Shown in pieces: positions 8,132 through 16,016 of a DNA stretch of 64,000 nt. The stretch's first letter is position 1; each line of letters begins with the position of its first letter. The stretch lies in assembly GCF_015082335.1 (NCBI RefSeq), contig NZ_BLRL01000006.1, forward strand, positions 62,001-126,000, read 5' to 3'. Position numbers and translations under genes: made by a program. The notes below the pieces were generated by a model. It worked only from the letters and a program-made list of their open reading frames with translations. It was not told the DNA's origin and ran no database searches. This DNA comes from Moritella sp. F3 (GTDB taxonomy: Bacteria > Pseudomonadota > Gammaproteobacteria > Enterobacterales > Moritellaceae).

Positions 8132-8409
8132 ACTTCGAATGTACCAGCCAAATTCTCTTATCTAAGATCTACCTTGTACTAAAAAGTGTTAAACACTTCA
8201 AATCATGACCCCATATTTAACTTATCTACTTGTATTGACAGAGATCTGCAGTATTGCTAATCTGAATAAAGTCACTTGTTCTGACTAGCCGCGCCCAATT
8301 GGCAAACTGTGTGATACAGAGAACCTTCACTAAATTTGACACTCATATTTTACAAGTCATACCTATTCTGCATGGGCGCAGCTTTACCTGGTACTAGACG
8401 GAGTAATAT

Positions 8410-9363
8410 ATGTTTTTATCCAACGGTCAATCCCTATCTCGATTACATAAAAATGCGAAGCAACAAGCTAAGCTCAATTCCATAAAGCTTCATGAGGCAC
8501 AAGCGCTAATAGCCAAAGAACAAGGTTATACGTCGTGGGCTAATATGATAAAAATCTCGACATTGCACCCAACCTTAAAACTATCTTTGCCGGATAAGTC
8601 GCCTGTTGAGATGCTTGAAAGCGGCGGCTCAGTTCCGCCTACATTCTTATTACAAACTAACCGCGCTCGTATTGGTTATATCCTTGGAAGAACGGGGTCA
8701 GGTAAAACAATAACGGCACTGGACTTTGCTGAACAAGCCCTATCTCAAGACTGGGAAGTATTTGTGCTGGGCTCATGGTCAGTAAATGAAAAAGCTTACC
8801 TTCATGATTTAAGTGAGGCAAGGGGGATCCAACTTCTTAAGCATGAACGCTTTCACCCTGTTGATACTTTGAGTTTGGGAGAACGCATAATAGACATCAA
8901 CAACCTACCTCCAAAAACACTGTTTATATGTGATGAAGCTCATCACTTACTAAATAGTCGTGGTGACGTGATAAATAACATCTTAAACACAGGTTGCCCG
9001 ACTATATTTGTAATTCAAGATTATTTAGATCTCCCTGAAACCGGTGTGTTACCCGATTTTCTAATGGATGACAGTGGCACTCCAGCAGAAAATAATAGAC
9101 ATGGATTTACGCTAACTCACTCTCCCGATATGCTTGAACGTTGGAACGTTAAACCATCTAGTGATGAACTTAATCTAAAAACTGCTATAACGATAATGGA
9201 CGAGTTAGGCGCGAATTTTGGTGCAACAAAAGACGGAGTATCTTTATTTGGCCGTCCAGAATGCAATGAAAAAGAGATAATTAGTTACTGTGATGAGATG
9301 GGAGAAGCAAAACGCTCGGAACTGTTATTAAAACGAGTGCTCTCATTAAGTTCCAAGACCTAA
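8410..9363 (+). CDS. P-loop ATPase with an N-terminal GYTSW-type domain
   Basis: A 317-residue protein. The first 47 residues (LHEAQALIAKEQGYTSWANM) look like a small helical module that often precedes ATPase domains on plasmids and in phages. Walker A is GRTGSGKT (93-100) and Walker B is LFICDEAHH (171-179), a DEAH-like box, followed by a sensor-like TIFVIQDY. The core resembles a FtsK/VirD4- or zonular-type ATPase cut down to about 200 residues. ATG 8410 follows GACGGAG. No partner is adjacent. A similar N-terminal module opens the protein at 16017. Function is uncertain; DNA-associated ATPase is the best guess. Confidence 0.7.
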   Translation: MFLSNGQSLSRLHKNAKQQAKLNSIKLHEAQALIAKEQGYTSWANMIKISTLHPTLKLSLPDKSPVEMLESGGSVPPTFLLQTNRARIGYILGRTGSGKTITALDFAEQALSQDWEVFVLGSWSVNEKAYLHDLSEARGIQLLKHERFHPVDTLSLGERIIDINNLPPKTLFICDEAHHLLNSRGDVINNILNTGCPTIFVIQDYLDLPETGVLPDFLMDDSGTPAENNRHGFTLTHSPDMLERWNVKPSSDELNLKTAITIMDELGANFGATKDGVSLFGRPECNEKEIISYCDEMGEAKRSELLLKRVLSLSSKT

Positions 9364-9384
9364 GAGTTTACGAATACTTCTATG

Positions 9385-9405
9385 CCACCAGCTATCAGCT
9401 GGTGG
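9385..9405. terminator. Hairpin after the ATPase gene
   Basis: Arms CCACCAGCT and AGCTGGTGG, 22 bp after the ATPase stop. There is no T run, so it may be an mRNA 3' end stabiliser rather than a terminator. Confidence 0.4.
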
Positions 9406-9414
9406 ATTAGCCTC

Positions 9415-9546
9415 TCACAGACATTGCCGTTTACAGATATCACGTCTGAAATCTCGCTGTTGTTGTGTAATGCGATCATCACCTGATGTAGAGAGAAACA
9501 ACCCAAGGTCTTTATTTGAATCGCCTCGAATCTTTAACCGCAGCAT
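9415..9546 (-). CDS. Possible small ORF, 43 residues
   Basis: The frame starts ATG 9546 behind AGAAGAGG and reads MLRLKIRGDSNKDLGLFL... to TGA. Composition is protein-like, but nothing else supports it and it could be a gene remnant. The rest of 9364-9889 has the palindrome at 9698 and no other gene I can support. Confidence 0.25.
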   Translation of the reverse strand: MLRLKIRGDSNKDLGLFLSTSGDDRITQQQRDFRRDICKRQCL

Positions 9547-9697
9547 CCTCTTCTATTAACGCATCAAACATAGGTTGACCATGTCAACTGTCTTGGTCAT
9601 TGATTAGGATGTACTTCAGCAAACTAAACCATTATTAAATAATTCATAGCTTGAACTTAACTCCTTTTAATTTAATTAATTACAACTATTGACGTGG

Positions 9698-9708
9698 GTA
9701 CTCGGTAC
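9698..9708. promoter_or_regulatory. Palindrome GTACTCGGTAC inside a sigma-70-like promoter
   Basis: TTGACG (9690-9695), a 16-bp spacer and TATTAT (9712-9717) form a good plus-strand promoter for the small-gene cluster starting at 9890. The palindrome fills the spacer, as expected for a repressor site. Confidence 0.55.
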
Positions 9709-9889
9709 GGTATTATTACTGTGTAAATGTTTTTAAAGTTCATCTGTTATAAATGATGACTAAATCACAATCGAATCTTACTATAAGGATGGTCGTATAA
9801 ACTGGAACACTCACATAGTAAAACTTGATGGTTATGGTGTTTTAGGCTTCACAAACCACCAGTTAATTTAACTGAATAGGATCCTTTTA

Positions 9890-10264
9890 ATGACTATAAC
9901 GCAGCTTTTAGAAAAATATAGTATGTCAGATGTCCTAAAGTGGCTGGATGATAATAAAGACAATATTGCTTTAGTACCAGAACATGAACTTGAAGAATTG
10001 GTAGAGTTACGAGATCACTGGGAAGGTAAGGCAACTGAACTTGCCGGTGATGTAGCTAAAATGCTCAACGTGGAAATTGGTGAACATAGCTCAGGTAATT
10101 GCCCTGTGCAAAATGCCATTGAAGCGGTCTACGCTAAAACGAGCTCTGAAGAAAACGCAGAAAACGATACAGATAATACTGCAAAACCAATAGTAGTAGA
10201 TGGAGCAAAGTTGATGACAGGTATTATGATATTTGTGTTTGCTATGGTCCTTATCTACAATTAA
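9890..10264 (+). CDS. Tail-anchored small protein, unknown
   Basis: A 124-residue acidic protein with a helical N-terminal domain, an Asp/Asn/Thr-rich linker near 85-97 and a single C-terminal membrane helix (LMTGIMIFVFAMVLIYN) reaching the last residue. That suggests a C-tail anchor in the inner membrane with the domain in the cytoplasm. ATG 9890 follows AGGA. It heads the 9.9-15.9 kb cluster. Confidence 0.65.
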   Translation: MTITQLLEKYSMSDVLKWLDDNKDNIALVPEHELEELVELRDHWEGKATELAGDVAKMLNVEIGEHSSGNCPVQNAIEAVYAKTSSEENAENDTDNTAKPIVVDGAKLMTGIMIFVFAMVLIYN

Positions 10265-10316
10265 TCGGGTTGAACAGATATAGTAGGATTACCACCAAAA
10301 ACTAAGTAGAAAACTT

Positions 10317-10478
10317 ATGGCGATTAGATGGTTAAGAGTGATTACTTGGATAGGTCTAGTAAGCGGAATAATTGCGTTAGTATTGTCAATAAATTTTGGT
10401 AGCAATTGGGGTGTAACGTGGACCTCTATTTGTGTTATTTGGTGTGGGATTTTGCTCACATTTGTCAAATCTGAATGA
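10317..10478 (+). CDS. 53-residue two-helix membrane protein
   Basis: The frame reads MAIRWLRVITWIGLVSGIIA... with two hydrophobic segments separated by a short loop (FGSNWG), and ends in KSE. Its stop overlaps an ATGATG of the next frame. The hydrophobic pattern and operon position favour a real gene; the Shine-Dalgarno site is weak. Confidence 0.5.
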   Translation: MAIRWLRVITWIGLVSGIIALVLSINFGSNWGVTWTSICVIWCGILLTFVKSE

Positions 10479-10492
10479 TGGGAATCTGGGTA

Positions 10493-10756
10493 ATGTCAAA
10501 TCGTGTAGTTGTTATTTTTCAAAACCCTGAGTACGGCACAGAAGATTTGCCTTTCCCTCCAGTGGGAACGAAAGGTACGGTGATTGGTTCTCTTGATAAA
10601 TACGGTGATTATGAAGTTATGTTTGATGATTATCCTTGCCCTGTGGGGCTTGAAGAATCTTGGGAAACACATAAATCAATGATCGTGTTTATTGAGGACC
10701 CTAAAGTTATTAATGACGGCGTTGAGTCGACCGAATTAGTTGAAAGTTTGATATAG
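10493..10756 (+). CDS. Small beta-rich protein, unknown
   Basis: An 87-residue protein from ATG 10493 (MSNRVVVIFQNPEYG); upstream in-frame ATGs at 10475 and 10478 overlap the previous gene's stop. It alternates short beta-like stretches (GTKGTVIGSLDKYGDYEVMF), typical of an SH3-like barrel, but no family is recognised. The next gene follows after 9 bp. Confidence 0.6.
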   Translation: MSNRVVVIFQNPEYGTEDLPFPPVGTKGTVIGSLDKYGDYEVMFDDYPCPVGLEESWETHKSMIVFIEDPKVINDGVESTELVESLI

Positions 10757-10765
10757 GAAATTGAA

Positions 10766-10993
10766 ATGTTAACGGTTAGATTTATAAATGTTGGGTTTAG
10801 CAACGCTAATTTCGAAAGACAATTCGATGGTGTTGCCGATGATATGACGGAAGAATTTATCCTGGGTAATGCTAAAGAACATTGCGGATCTCGCGACCTT
10901 GAAGCGTTACTTCACGAAGACGGCGAACGCGGAATTATCATGGGTGGATTAAGGCAAATTGGCGAGTTTGAATTTGTCGAATCCGGCAGTTAA
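10766..10993 (+). CDS. Hypothetical 75-residue protein
   Basis: ATG 10766 follows AGGAAATTGAA, 9 bp after the previous stop. The sequence is acidic, soluble and mixed alpha/beta (FILGNAKEHCGSRDLEALL). No family is recognised. Confidence 0.6.
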   Translation: MLTVRFINVGFSNANFERQFDGVADDMTEEFILGNAKEHCGSRDLEALLHEDGERGIIMGGLRQIGEFEFVESGS

Positions 10994-11014
10994 CTATTAG
11001 GAAATAATTAAACA

Positions 11015-11419
11015 ATGAAAAAATATCTATCAGTTCCATTAATACTGGGTTCCGCAACTATCTTCCTCATAGTAGCTATTTTTTTTGTCAAACTTGGTGC
11101 AAATCTGCAAAAGAACACTCAAGTTAAAGATGTACCTGAAATAGCAATTGATGTAGAGGCTTTCGAAGTGCAGTTATATGACTTCACTATAAGTATTAAA
11201 AAAGGCTGTACCTTTAACGGGTATAAAAAAGACATTGCCTACACTAAATTTTTTGCTCAATGTGGAAATAGAATAACTGAAATTAAAATTGATCATGAAA
11301 ACTTCGTCATTCAAAGTTTCGGAGTTGATGAGTCCGCACTGCAAGATGAGCCAATAAAACTCTCTGGAGTAAATTTAGGGGTAGATTTTGAAAAGGTACT
11401 TTCTGAGTATAAAAGCTAA
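11015..11419 (+). CDS. Signal-anchored small protein
   Basis: A 134-residue protein with an N-terminal membrane anchor (YLSVPLILGSATIFLIVAIF, residues 4-23) and a periplasm-directed domain. That domain has a cysteine pair (KGCTFNGYKK and FAQCGN) that could form a disulphide. The anchor, and the KLGANLQKN turn after it, resemble the tiny protein at 12763, which may be a truncated paralogue. Function unknown. Confidence 0.6.
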   Translation: MKKYLSVPLILGSATIFLIVAIFFVKLGANLQKNTQVKDVPEIAIDVEAFEVQLYDFTISIKKGCTFNGYKKDIAYTKFFAQCGNRITEIKIDHENFVIQSFGVDESALQDEPIKLSGVNLGVDFEKVLSEYKS

Positions 11420-11442
11420 TTAAATAATAGTAAGAGAATTCC

Positions 11443-11907
11443 GTGATCAACTTTAAAGGGCAAGAAGTTACTTTATATGACTTATCAATGAGGTATGGCA
11501 TTGCGTGGTCAACTCTTAATAATCGTCATAAAGCAGGGCTTTGTGACGATGAGTTAGTTACGAAAGGTAAGTTAAGAGCCATTGTTCATTTTGGCAAGAA
11601 ATCCACGCTTACCCAAATTTCTAAAGACACTGGCATTGCTATTTCTACATTAAAAAACCGTCATGCTAATGGGTTAAGAGATAAAGAACTTATTAACATT
11701 AAGCATGGTGGAGTTGGCAATAAGCAATCGGCCACAAAGTTAACTGAAAACGATGTAATTGAGATTAAAATGCTACTCATTACATCTAAATTGAATCAGA
11801 AAGAAATTGCAGCAATTTTCGACGCAGACCCCAGCCATATATCAGATATTAAACGTGGCAAGAGATGGGGTGATGTAGTCGTGAATTATGACGAAATAAT
11901 CAATTAA
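11443..11907 (+). CDS. Multi-HTH DNA-binding protein of the homing-endonuclease-associated type
   Basis: A 154-residue protein from GTG 11443 with three helix-turn-helix-like units. The first two are near-duplicates: LYDLSMRYGIAWSTLNNRH (near 11-29) and LTQISKDTGIAISTLKNRH (near 55-73). The third is LNQKEIAAIFDADPSHISDI followed by KRGKRW (near 119-144), the style seen in phage HTH modules next to HNH endonucleases. No nuclease motif is present, so it is probably a stand-alone regulator, perhaps of the surrounding cluster. Confidence 0.7.
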   Translation: MINFKGQEVTLYDLSMRYGIAWSTLNNRHKAGLCDDELVTKGKLRAIVHFGKKSTLTQISKDTGIAISTLKNRHANGLRDKELINIKHGGVGNKQSATKLTENDVIEIKMLLITSKLNQKEIAAIFDADPSHISDIKRGKRWGDVVVNYDEIIN

Positions 11908-11926
11908 TCAAATATGGAAACATTTT

Positions 11927-12298
11927 GTGACACATACTGAAACTGAAAGCGTTAAACAGGTTTTTGAGCGGCTAAGTAAATCTGCGTTACTGGGTGTTGA
12001 TGATGGTGATAACTGCACCGTAAAAAGAGACGACTTATCCACCCTGTTACTTGCTTATCAACTGGAACTGAACAACACCAAGGGCAAATCGGAAACTGAT
12101 TTTAATATATGTGAAAAAATGAAAGTTGAGCAACGTATTGTTGGTATGGAGATGGTAGTAGAACGGTTCGAAAACGGGCATGGCTTGAATGAAAACTTCG
12201 AAGTGTCTCCAGAATTAATATATGATCTTTGCGATGAAATTTATGGCGGTGATAGTCAAGAAGTTAGAGGTAAATTTCAACCGAGTGAGTCAAATTGA
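11927..12298 (+). CDS. Hypothetical acidic protein
   Basis: A 123-residue protein from GTG 11927. It is helical and Glu/Asp-rich, with VKQVFERLSKSALLGVDDGDN at the front and a C-terminal acidic helix. No membrane segment or known motif. It lies 19 bp after the HTH gene in the same orientation. Confidence 0.55.
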   Translation: MTHTETESVKQVFERLSKSALLGVDDGDNCTVKRDDLSTLLLAYQLELNNTKGKSETDFNICEKMKVEQRIVGMEMVVERFENGHGLNENFEVSPELIYDLCDEIYGGDSQEVRGKFQPSESN

Positions 12299-12332
12299 AC
12301 GATATACTAAATATATTATAAGGGAAGATATA

Positions 12333-12674
12333 ATGGAAGATTCGAACATTCAAAGTGATATACAAGAGCACTGCAGGCAGATGGTTAAGTTCCATAAGAG
12401 TATTACATTGTTAACATTAATATTCATCGCGTCTTTATTAATGGTATCAAACACCGGCTTTGAGGTTCAATCGTCAAAGGGCTCACTTGTTATATTGTTT
12501 AGTACTCTCTTGGCCTCCATATTCGCATATATAACTTACGCAAAGGCCATTGTATTCCCTGATGTATTAACTGGTTACTACGGCAAGGTGGCATCTAATC
12601 TATCAAAGCTTATCGTAGCTATTTTATCAGGTGTTATCTGTTATAACGGCTATGTGGTTGTAATGGCCAACTAG
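12333..12674 (+). CDS. Small three-helix membrane protein
   Basis: A 113-residue protein with hydrophobic stretches at about 28-43 (ITLLTLIFIASLLMV), 58-78 and 92-111. ATG 12333 follows AGGGAAGATATA; a longer frame starting at 12222 overlaps the previous gene and is not favoured. Unknown family. Confidence 0.6.
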   Translation: MEDSNIQSDIQEHCRQMVKFHKSITLLTLIFIASLLMVSNTGFEVQSSKGSLVILFSTLLASIFAYITYAKAIVFPDVLTGYYGKVASNLSKLIVAILSGVICYNGYVVVMAN

Positions 12675-12762
12675 TGATATGTGATTGTTTTCTAATCTGA
12701 ACTAGAAATTGGATTATTACATCTCTAATCAACTCAATGAAATTTAAAACAGGATAGATTAA

Positions 12763-12897
12763 ATGAAAGCATTTTCATCATTACTTTTGGCTGGAGCGCT
12801 CGTGGTTTTATTTATTAAAGTTGGCTCGCAGATGGAGGTTAACAGTCTTAAAAGTAATTCAGCACAAATAAATGTCGAAAGTAATACATCTGAATGA
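12763..12897 (+). CDS. 44-residue membrane-anchored peptide
   Basis: The frame reads MKAFSSLLLAGALVVLFIKVG and then a polar Asn/Ser/Glu tail, behind ACAGGATAG. It resembles the N-terminal anchor of the protein at 11015 and may be a shortened paralogue. Confidence 0.5.
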   Translation: MKAFSSLLLAGALVVLFIKVGSQMEVNSLKSNSAQINVESNTSE

Positions 12898-12938
12898 TGT
12901 TTTTTTAAACACTTTGTCACTAATGGGAATCAACAATA

Positions 12939-13157
12939 ATGATTAATTCAATTTGGAAGAAATTAGAAGACAGATCACCCGAGGAGGCCGCTACTTTCGT
13001 TGCTGTCCGCCTATTTGTAATGGCTTCAGTATTAATCGCTTTAGGTATATTTTACTTAGTACCAAATTCAAACACTTTAGTTTCTGTTGGGATTGCATGT
13101 AGTTTTTTTTGCTTGATGATTTCGTTCTTTAACTTATCTCTATCGAACAAAAGATAG
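12939..13157 (+). CDS. Small two-helix membrane protein
   Basis: A 72-residue protein: a polar N-terminal helix (WKKLEDRSPEEAATFVAVR), two membrane helices (near 26-42 and 49-66) and a short SLSNKR tail. The N-terminus is probably cytoplasmic. Unknown. The following 13158-13392 holds a hairpin with arms GTGGGTC/GACCCAC (13282-13310) and no gene. Confidence 0.55.
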   Translation: MINSIWKKLEDRSPEEAATFVAVRLFVMASVLIALGIFYLVPNSNTLVSVGIACSFFCLMISFFNLSLSNKR

Positions 13158-13392
13158 TTTTTTAATTCTGTTTACCTTCAAGAACGGTCAACATAAAGAC
13201 AGTTCCAAATACTAATCGTCAACTTCAATGTTAGTAACATTATTAAATGATATGTAAATTCCATTCATTCTCGTACTTGTAGTGGGTCATCAAAAAGCAC
13301 GCGGACCCACTCTCTGCCGCGGAATTTTTGGGTAAATTTGAAGCATACAATTAATCGCAATAAAGTAACTAACCAACTTACAGGGAAATATT

Positions 13393-13575
13393 ATGTTGAA
13401 TGAAAATTTCAATGATAGGCGTAACCAATGGCAGAAGGATTATGTTTTTTTGATTGAACATAACTTACCAGAAGCAGCCATTATACCTATGCCTCGAACT
13501 ATGGGGAAAACTCAGCAAGTCTCTTTACGACTTGAAGTTGAAAGAATACAAAATGATAAGATCACTAAATCGTAA
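13393..13575 (+). CDS. Hypothetical 60-residue basic protein
   Basis: ATG 13393 follows AGGGAAATATT. Soluble, Gln/Arg-rich, with no recognised motif. The next gene starts 12 bp after its stop. Confidence 0.5.
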   Translation: MLNENFNDRRNQWQKDYVFLIEHNLPEAAIIPMPRTMGKTQQVSLRLEVERIQNDKITKS

Positions 13576-13587
13576 TAGGTAGCTTTG

Positions 13588-13917
13588 ATGGCCAAGAATT
13601 CTTATGCAACAGAAGTGTTGAACCGTGAATTAAATAAGCTTGAAAAATCGTTGACTGGTGTTATTTCAAAATGTAAGGCGTGTCCAGCCTCTGAGTTTCT
13701 GGAGTTAATGGAAGAAGTTCGAGTAAAGTTAAATTGTTGTAGTGATAGAACAAATCCAGAGTTTGTTGAATGGATGATAGAGGCGGGAAAAAAAGAAAAG
13801 CGCTTAAAAAAAGAGATGACGCCAGGCTCCTCGGAAAAACATTGGGATAGAAGACATAAAATAGAAACCCAAATAATTGAAATAAACAGTGCTATTTCTA
13901 GATTGAATTATTATTAG
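13588..13917 (+). CDS. Hypothetical coiled-coil-like protein
   Basis: A 109-residue protein with long charged helices (EVLNRELNKLEKSLTGVI, EAGKKEKRLKKEMT, HKIETQIIEINSAISRL) and four cysteines (CKAC, CC). ATG 13588 is preferred over the TTG before it because AGG lies about 8 bp upstream. No family recognised. Confidence 0.55.
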   Translation: MAKNSYATEVLNRELNKLEKSLTGVISKCKACPASEFLELMEEVRVKLNCCSDRTNPEFVEWMIEAGKKEKRLKKEMTPGSSEKHWDRRHKIETQIIEINSAISRLNYY

Positions 13918-13925
13918 GATATTTA

Positions 13926-13991
13926 ATGAAAACTTCAACAGAAAGACTAAATTTAAAAAAAGTTAGACCTATCGCTACAATTGAGTACTGA
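13926..13991 (+). CDS. Possible 21-residue peptide
   Basis: ATG 13926 lies nine bases after the previous stop behind AGGATATTTA; the frame reads MKTSTERLNLKKVRPIATIE. The good ribosome-binding site is the only support. Confidence 0.25.
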   Translation: MKTSTERLNLKKVRPIATIEY

Positions 13992-14087
13992 ATGATATTT
14001 TCATCCATTATTTTATTATTCGTAAAATACCATATTGATAATAACAAAATAAATACAAACAAAATTTCACTGGCTGAGTATTGTTAA
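13992..14087 (+). CDS. Possible 31-residue membrane peptide
   Basis: ATG 13992 directly abuts the previous stop and could be coupled to it. It reads MIFSSIILLFVKYHIDNNK, a short membrane helix. Weak support. 14088-14183 is empty. Confidence 0.25.
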   Translation: MIFSSIILLFVKYHIDNNKINTNKISLAEYC

Positions 14088-14183
14088 ACAAGTCAGGTTC
14101 ACAGTCAGCCGCGTAGTTTGACTGAATATTGCAACAAACTTAATTCAAATAACCAACAAATCCAAGTAGGGACATGAATAGAT

Positions 14184-14525
14184 ATGAAAAATAACAGTGT
14201 AGTAGCGTCAAACCAAGATGAATTATGCGAAATAAGTTTAATGATCAATGAATCATATAATCGAGACATCGAAAAATTGGAGTTAGTTAAATTTAAGGAA
14301 CTGACCAAAGCTTCTCGTAAGTTTGGCTTTCCATTTATATGCACGCTAACTGATGAAAACGAACAAATTCAATGGGCAGCAAAACTACTAATTTTGACAG
14401 CCAATACATGGCCCTTAGAGGATGTCCCTGAGAACTTTAAGTTATTGTCCGGCTCAATGTTACTTGATGATGCAATCAATTTAATAGCGACCGGTGTGGG
14501 TAATTACCGGATATTAATCTCATAG
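14184..14525 (+). CDS. Hypothetical protein upstream of the secreted HEXXH protein
   Basis: A 113-residue soluble, helical protein (LMINESYNRDIEKLELVKFK, WAAKLLILTANTWPLEDVP). It ends 7 bp before the next start, so the two are probably co-transcribed. No motif or family recognised. Confidence 0.6.
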   Translation: MKNNSVVASNQDELCEISLMINESYNRDIEKLELVKFKELTKASRKFGFPFICTLTDENEQIQWAAKLLILTANTWPLEDVPENFKLLSGSMLLDDAINLIATGVGNYRILIS

Positions 14526-14532
14526 GACCCAC

Positions 14533-15348
14533 ATGAAGAAACTAGTATTAACGATTGCTCTTATGTTACAACCAATATCATCGTGGGCTAATATCAATAT
14601 TATTAGTTTCCCCTCATTTGGTTATACCGTTGAATTGAATAATGCAAAAATTGTCTATCTCGGCGAATCTGATGATCTCTGTCGAGACGCAAGCCTGTTT
14701 AACGTCAAGCTAGGCTCCAGTGCTGAAGATGTCTTAGATATGTGCAGCAGCGATACACTTGGGCTTCATATCGGTAATCTTAATAATGGACAAAAGGTCA
14801 GTTATATCTACCAAAGCAGCAAACAAAGTGACGCTTACAGTACTACTAATGCGAACTATGAGCATGAACTATACCATGCGTTGAAGTTTTCAGGTTCCCA
14901 AGAACAGATAGAATTATTTGAACAACAAATATCGAAACTTACAAATGGTGTCATTGATTTAGGGCTTTACGAAGAAGAACAAGGCGCTCAGGTAGTCTCA
15001 ATTATATCGGTTTACATTAGTGGAGTTGATCGGGAGTCCATATCTCCTAGAGATTCATTTGCAAAGTCAGTATTAGATAAACTTGATGATACAGTTCTAA
15101 ATCTTGATTCCGTGTATAACTTTAAATTAAGTTCTGACCTGCGATTACTCGCTAAAATAGTACCTAGTACGGTTGCAGTTTATAGCGACTTAGTTTCGTT
15201 ACACAAATGCCAGGCAGATAACCCAATGCGCTACATTAAAAACGTACTCGTTGGCTCTGAACTTTATACATCATATTTAACTGAATATAAGACTGAGTAT
15301 TTAGTTAATCTAAGTAATAGTTTTGCCCCGTGTATCTCTGTTGGGTGA
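14533..15348 (+). CDS. Secreted protein with HEXXH motif, possible zinc metalloprotease
   Basis: A 271-residue protein with a signal peptide (KKLVLTIALMLQPISSWA, cleavage near 20). The segment NYEHELYHALKFSG contains HELYH, a perfect HEXXH zinc signature, near residue 115. About 35-40 residues later LGLYEEEQGAQ offers glutamates that could be the third zinc ligand. Cysteines near 49, 72, 230 and 267 could form disulphides. A single HEXXH can occur by chance, so protease activity is a hypothesis. ATG follows AGGACCCAC. Confidence 0.6.
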   Translation: MKKLVLTIALMLQPISSWANINIISFPSFGYTVELNNAKIVYLGESDDLCRDASLFNVKLGSSAEDVLDMCSSDTLGLHIGNLNNGQKVSYIYQSSKQSDAYSTTNANYEHELYHALKFSGSQEQIELFEQQISKLTNGVIDLGLYEEEQGAQVVSIISVYISGVDRESISPRDSFAKSVLDKLDDTVLNLDSVYNFKLSSDLRLLAKIVPSTVAVYSDLVSLHKCQADNPMRYIKNVLVGSELYTSYLTEYKTEYLVNLSNSFAPCISVG

Positions 15349-15500
15349 GAAAATATCATAAAGTTTCAATTTGAATTAGCCCTAAATAACGAATACTATT
15401 GAAGCTAGAATACTTGATTATGAACTAGAAATGTATTCTGAATGCCTTATGATAATAACGCAGAAATGAACTAGTAGATAAATGTTAAAGACTAGTTATT

Positions 15501-15872
15501 ATGCTAGTAAAGACTAAGAATATCTATTTTGAACGGAATAACTGGCGTGGCCATGTTATGTATTTAATATTAAACAGCGAGATTGACGTTATGTACGATG
15601 AGAGCCCGATTACTGAAAGTGAAATGGTAGCAGTTGAACAGGTAATTTCTAATCTAATTTGTAAAGAAAGAGAAACCAGTGAATGTGGTACACATGTTTA
15701 CAAAGATGAAAAGCCTGAAACAGCAAGAGCTGAAGCACTTTGCCCTACCATTGAGGGATCTACAATGGCTGAGTTGGAAAGCAAAAAAGCAAGAGCCGCA
15801 GAGTTAGATCACGATGAAGATGTGGATGCATTAGATATCATTATTGACGCGCTGAATGATCACCGTGGTTGA
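15501..15872 (+). CDS. Hypothetical acidic protein
   Basis: A 123-residue acidic protein; the C-terminal half is Glu/Ala/Asp-rich (AELDHDEDVDALDIIIDAL). No Shine-Dalgarno site precedes ATG 15501. A later in-frame ATG at 15558 (MYLILNSEIDVMYDE) is an alternative start. Unknown. Confidence 0.5.
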   Translation: MLVKTKNIYFERNNWRGHVMYLILNSEIDVMYDESPITESEMVAVEQVISNLICKERETSECGTHVYKDEKPETARAEALCPTIEGSTMAELESKKARAAELDHDEDVDALDIIIDALNDHRG

Positions 15873-15919
15873 GCGATTTATAGATCAAAAGTGAATGCTT
15901 AATACAAAGACATATTAAT

Positions 15920-15998
15920 GTGCTGGTGGTGTTACAGATTACGCCACCAGCACATTTAAAAAGGGTATCGCAATTATGAATCGCGTTACCCTTTTTTG
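15920..15998. terminator. Two hairpins between convergent genes
   Basis: The first hairpin has arms GTGCTGGTGG and CCACCAGCAC (15920-15953). The second has arms AAGGGTATCGC and GCGTTACCCTT followed by a T run (15958-15998). They separate the plus-strand cluster from the minus-strand gene at 16017 and probably stop transcription in both directions. Confidence 0.75.
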
Positions 15999-16016
15999 AT
16001 TTTAATGGTTAGATCA

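Noticed and set aside
1000-9700. Integron cassette array (attC sites) in the left region
   Set aside because: Genes are not all in one orientation and I found no attC-type core sites (GTTRRRY with matching RYYYAAC); the shared intergenic pieces are terminators and the GTAC palindrome.
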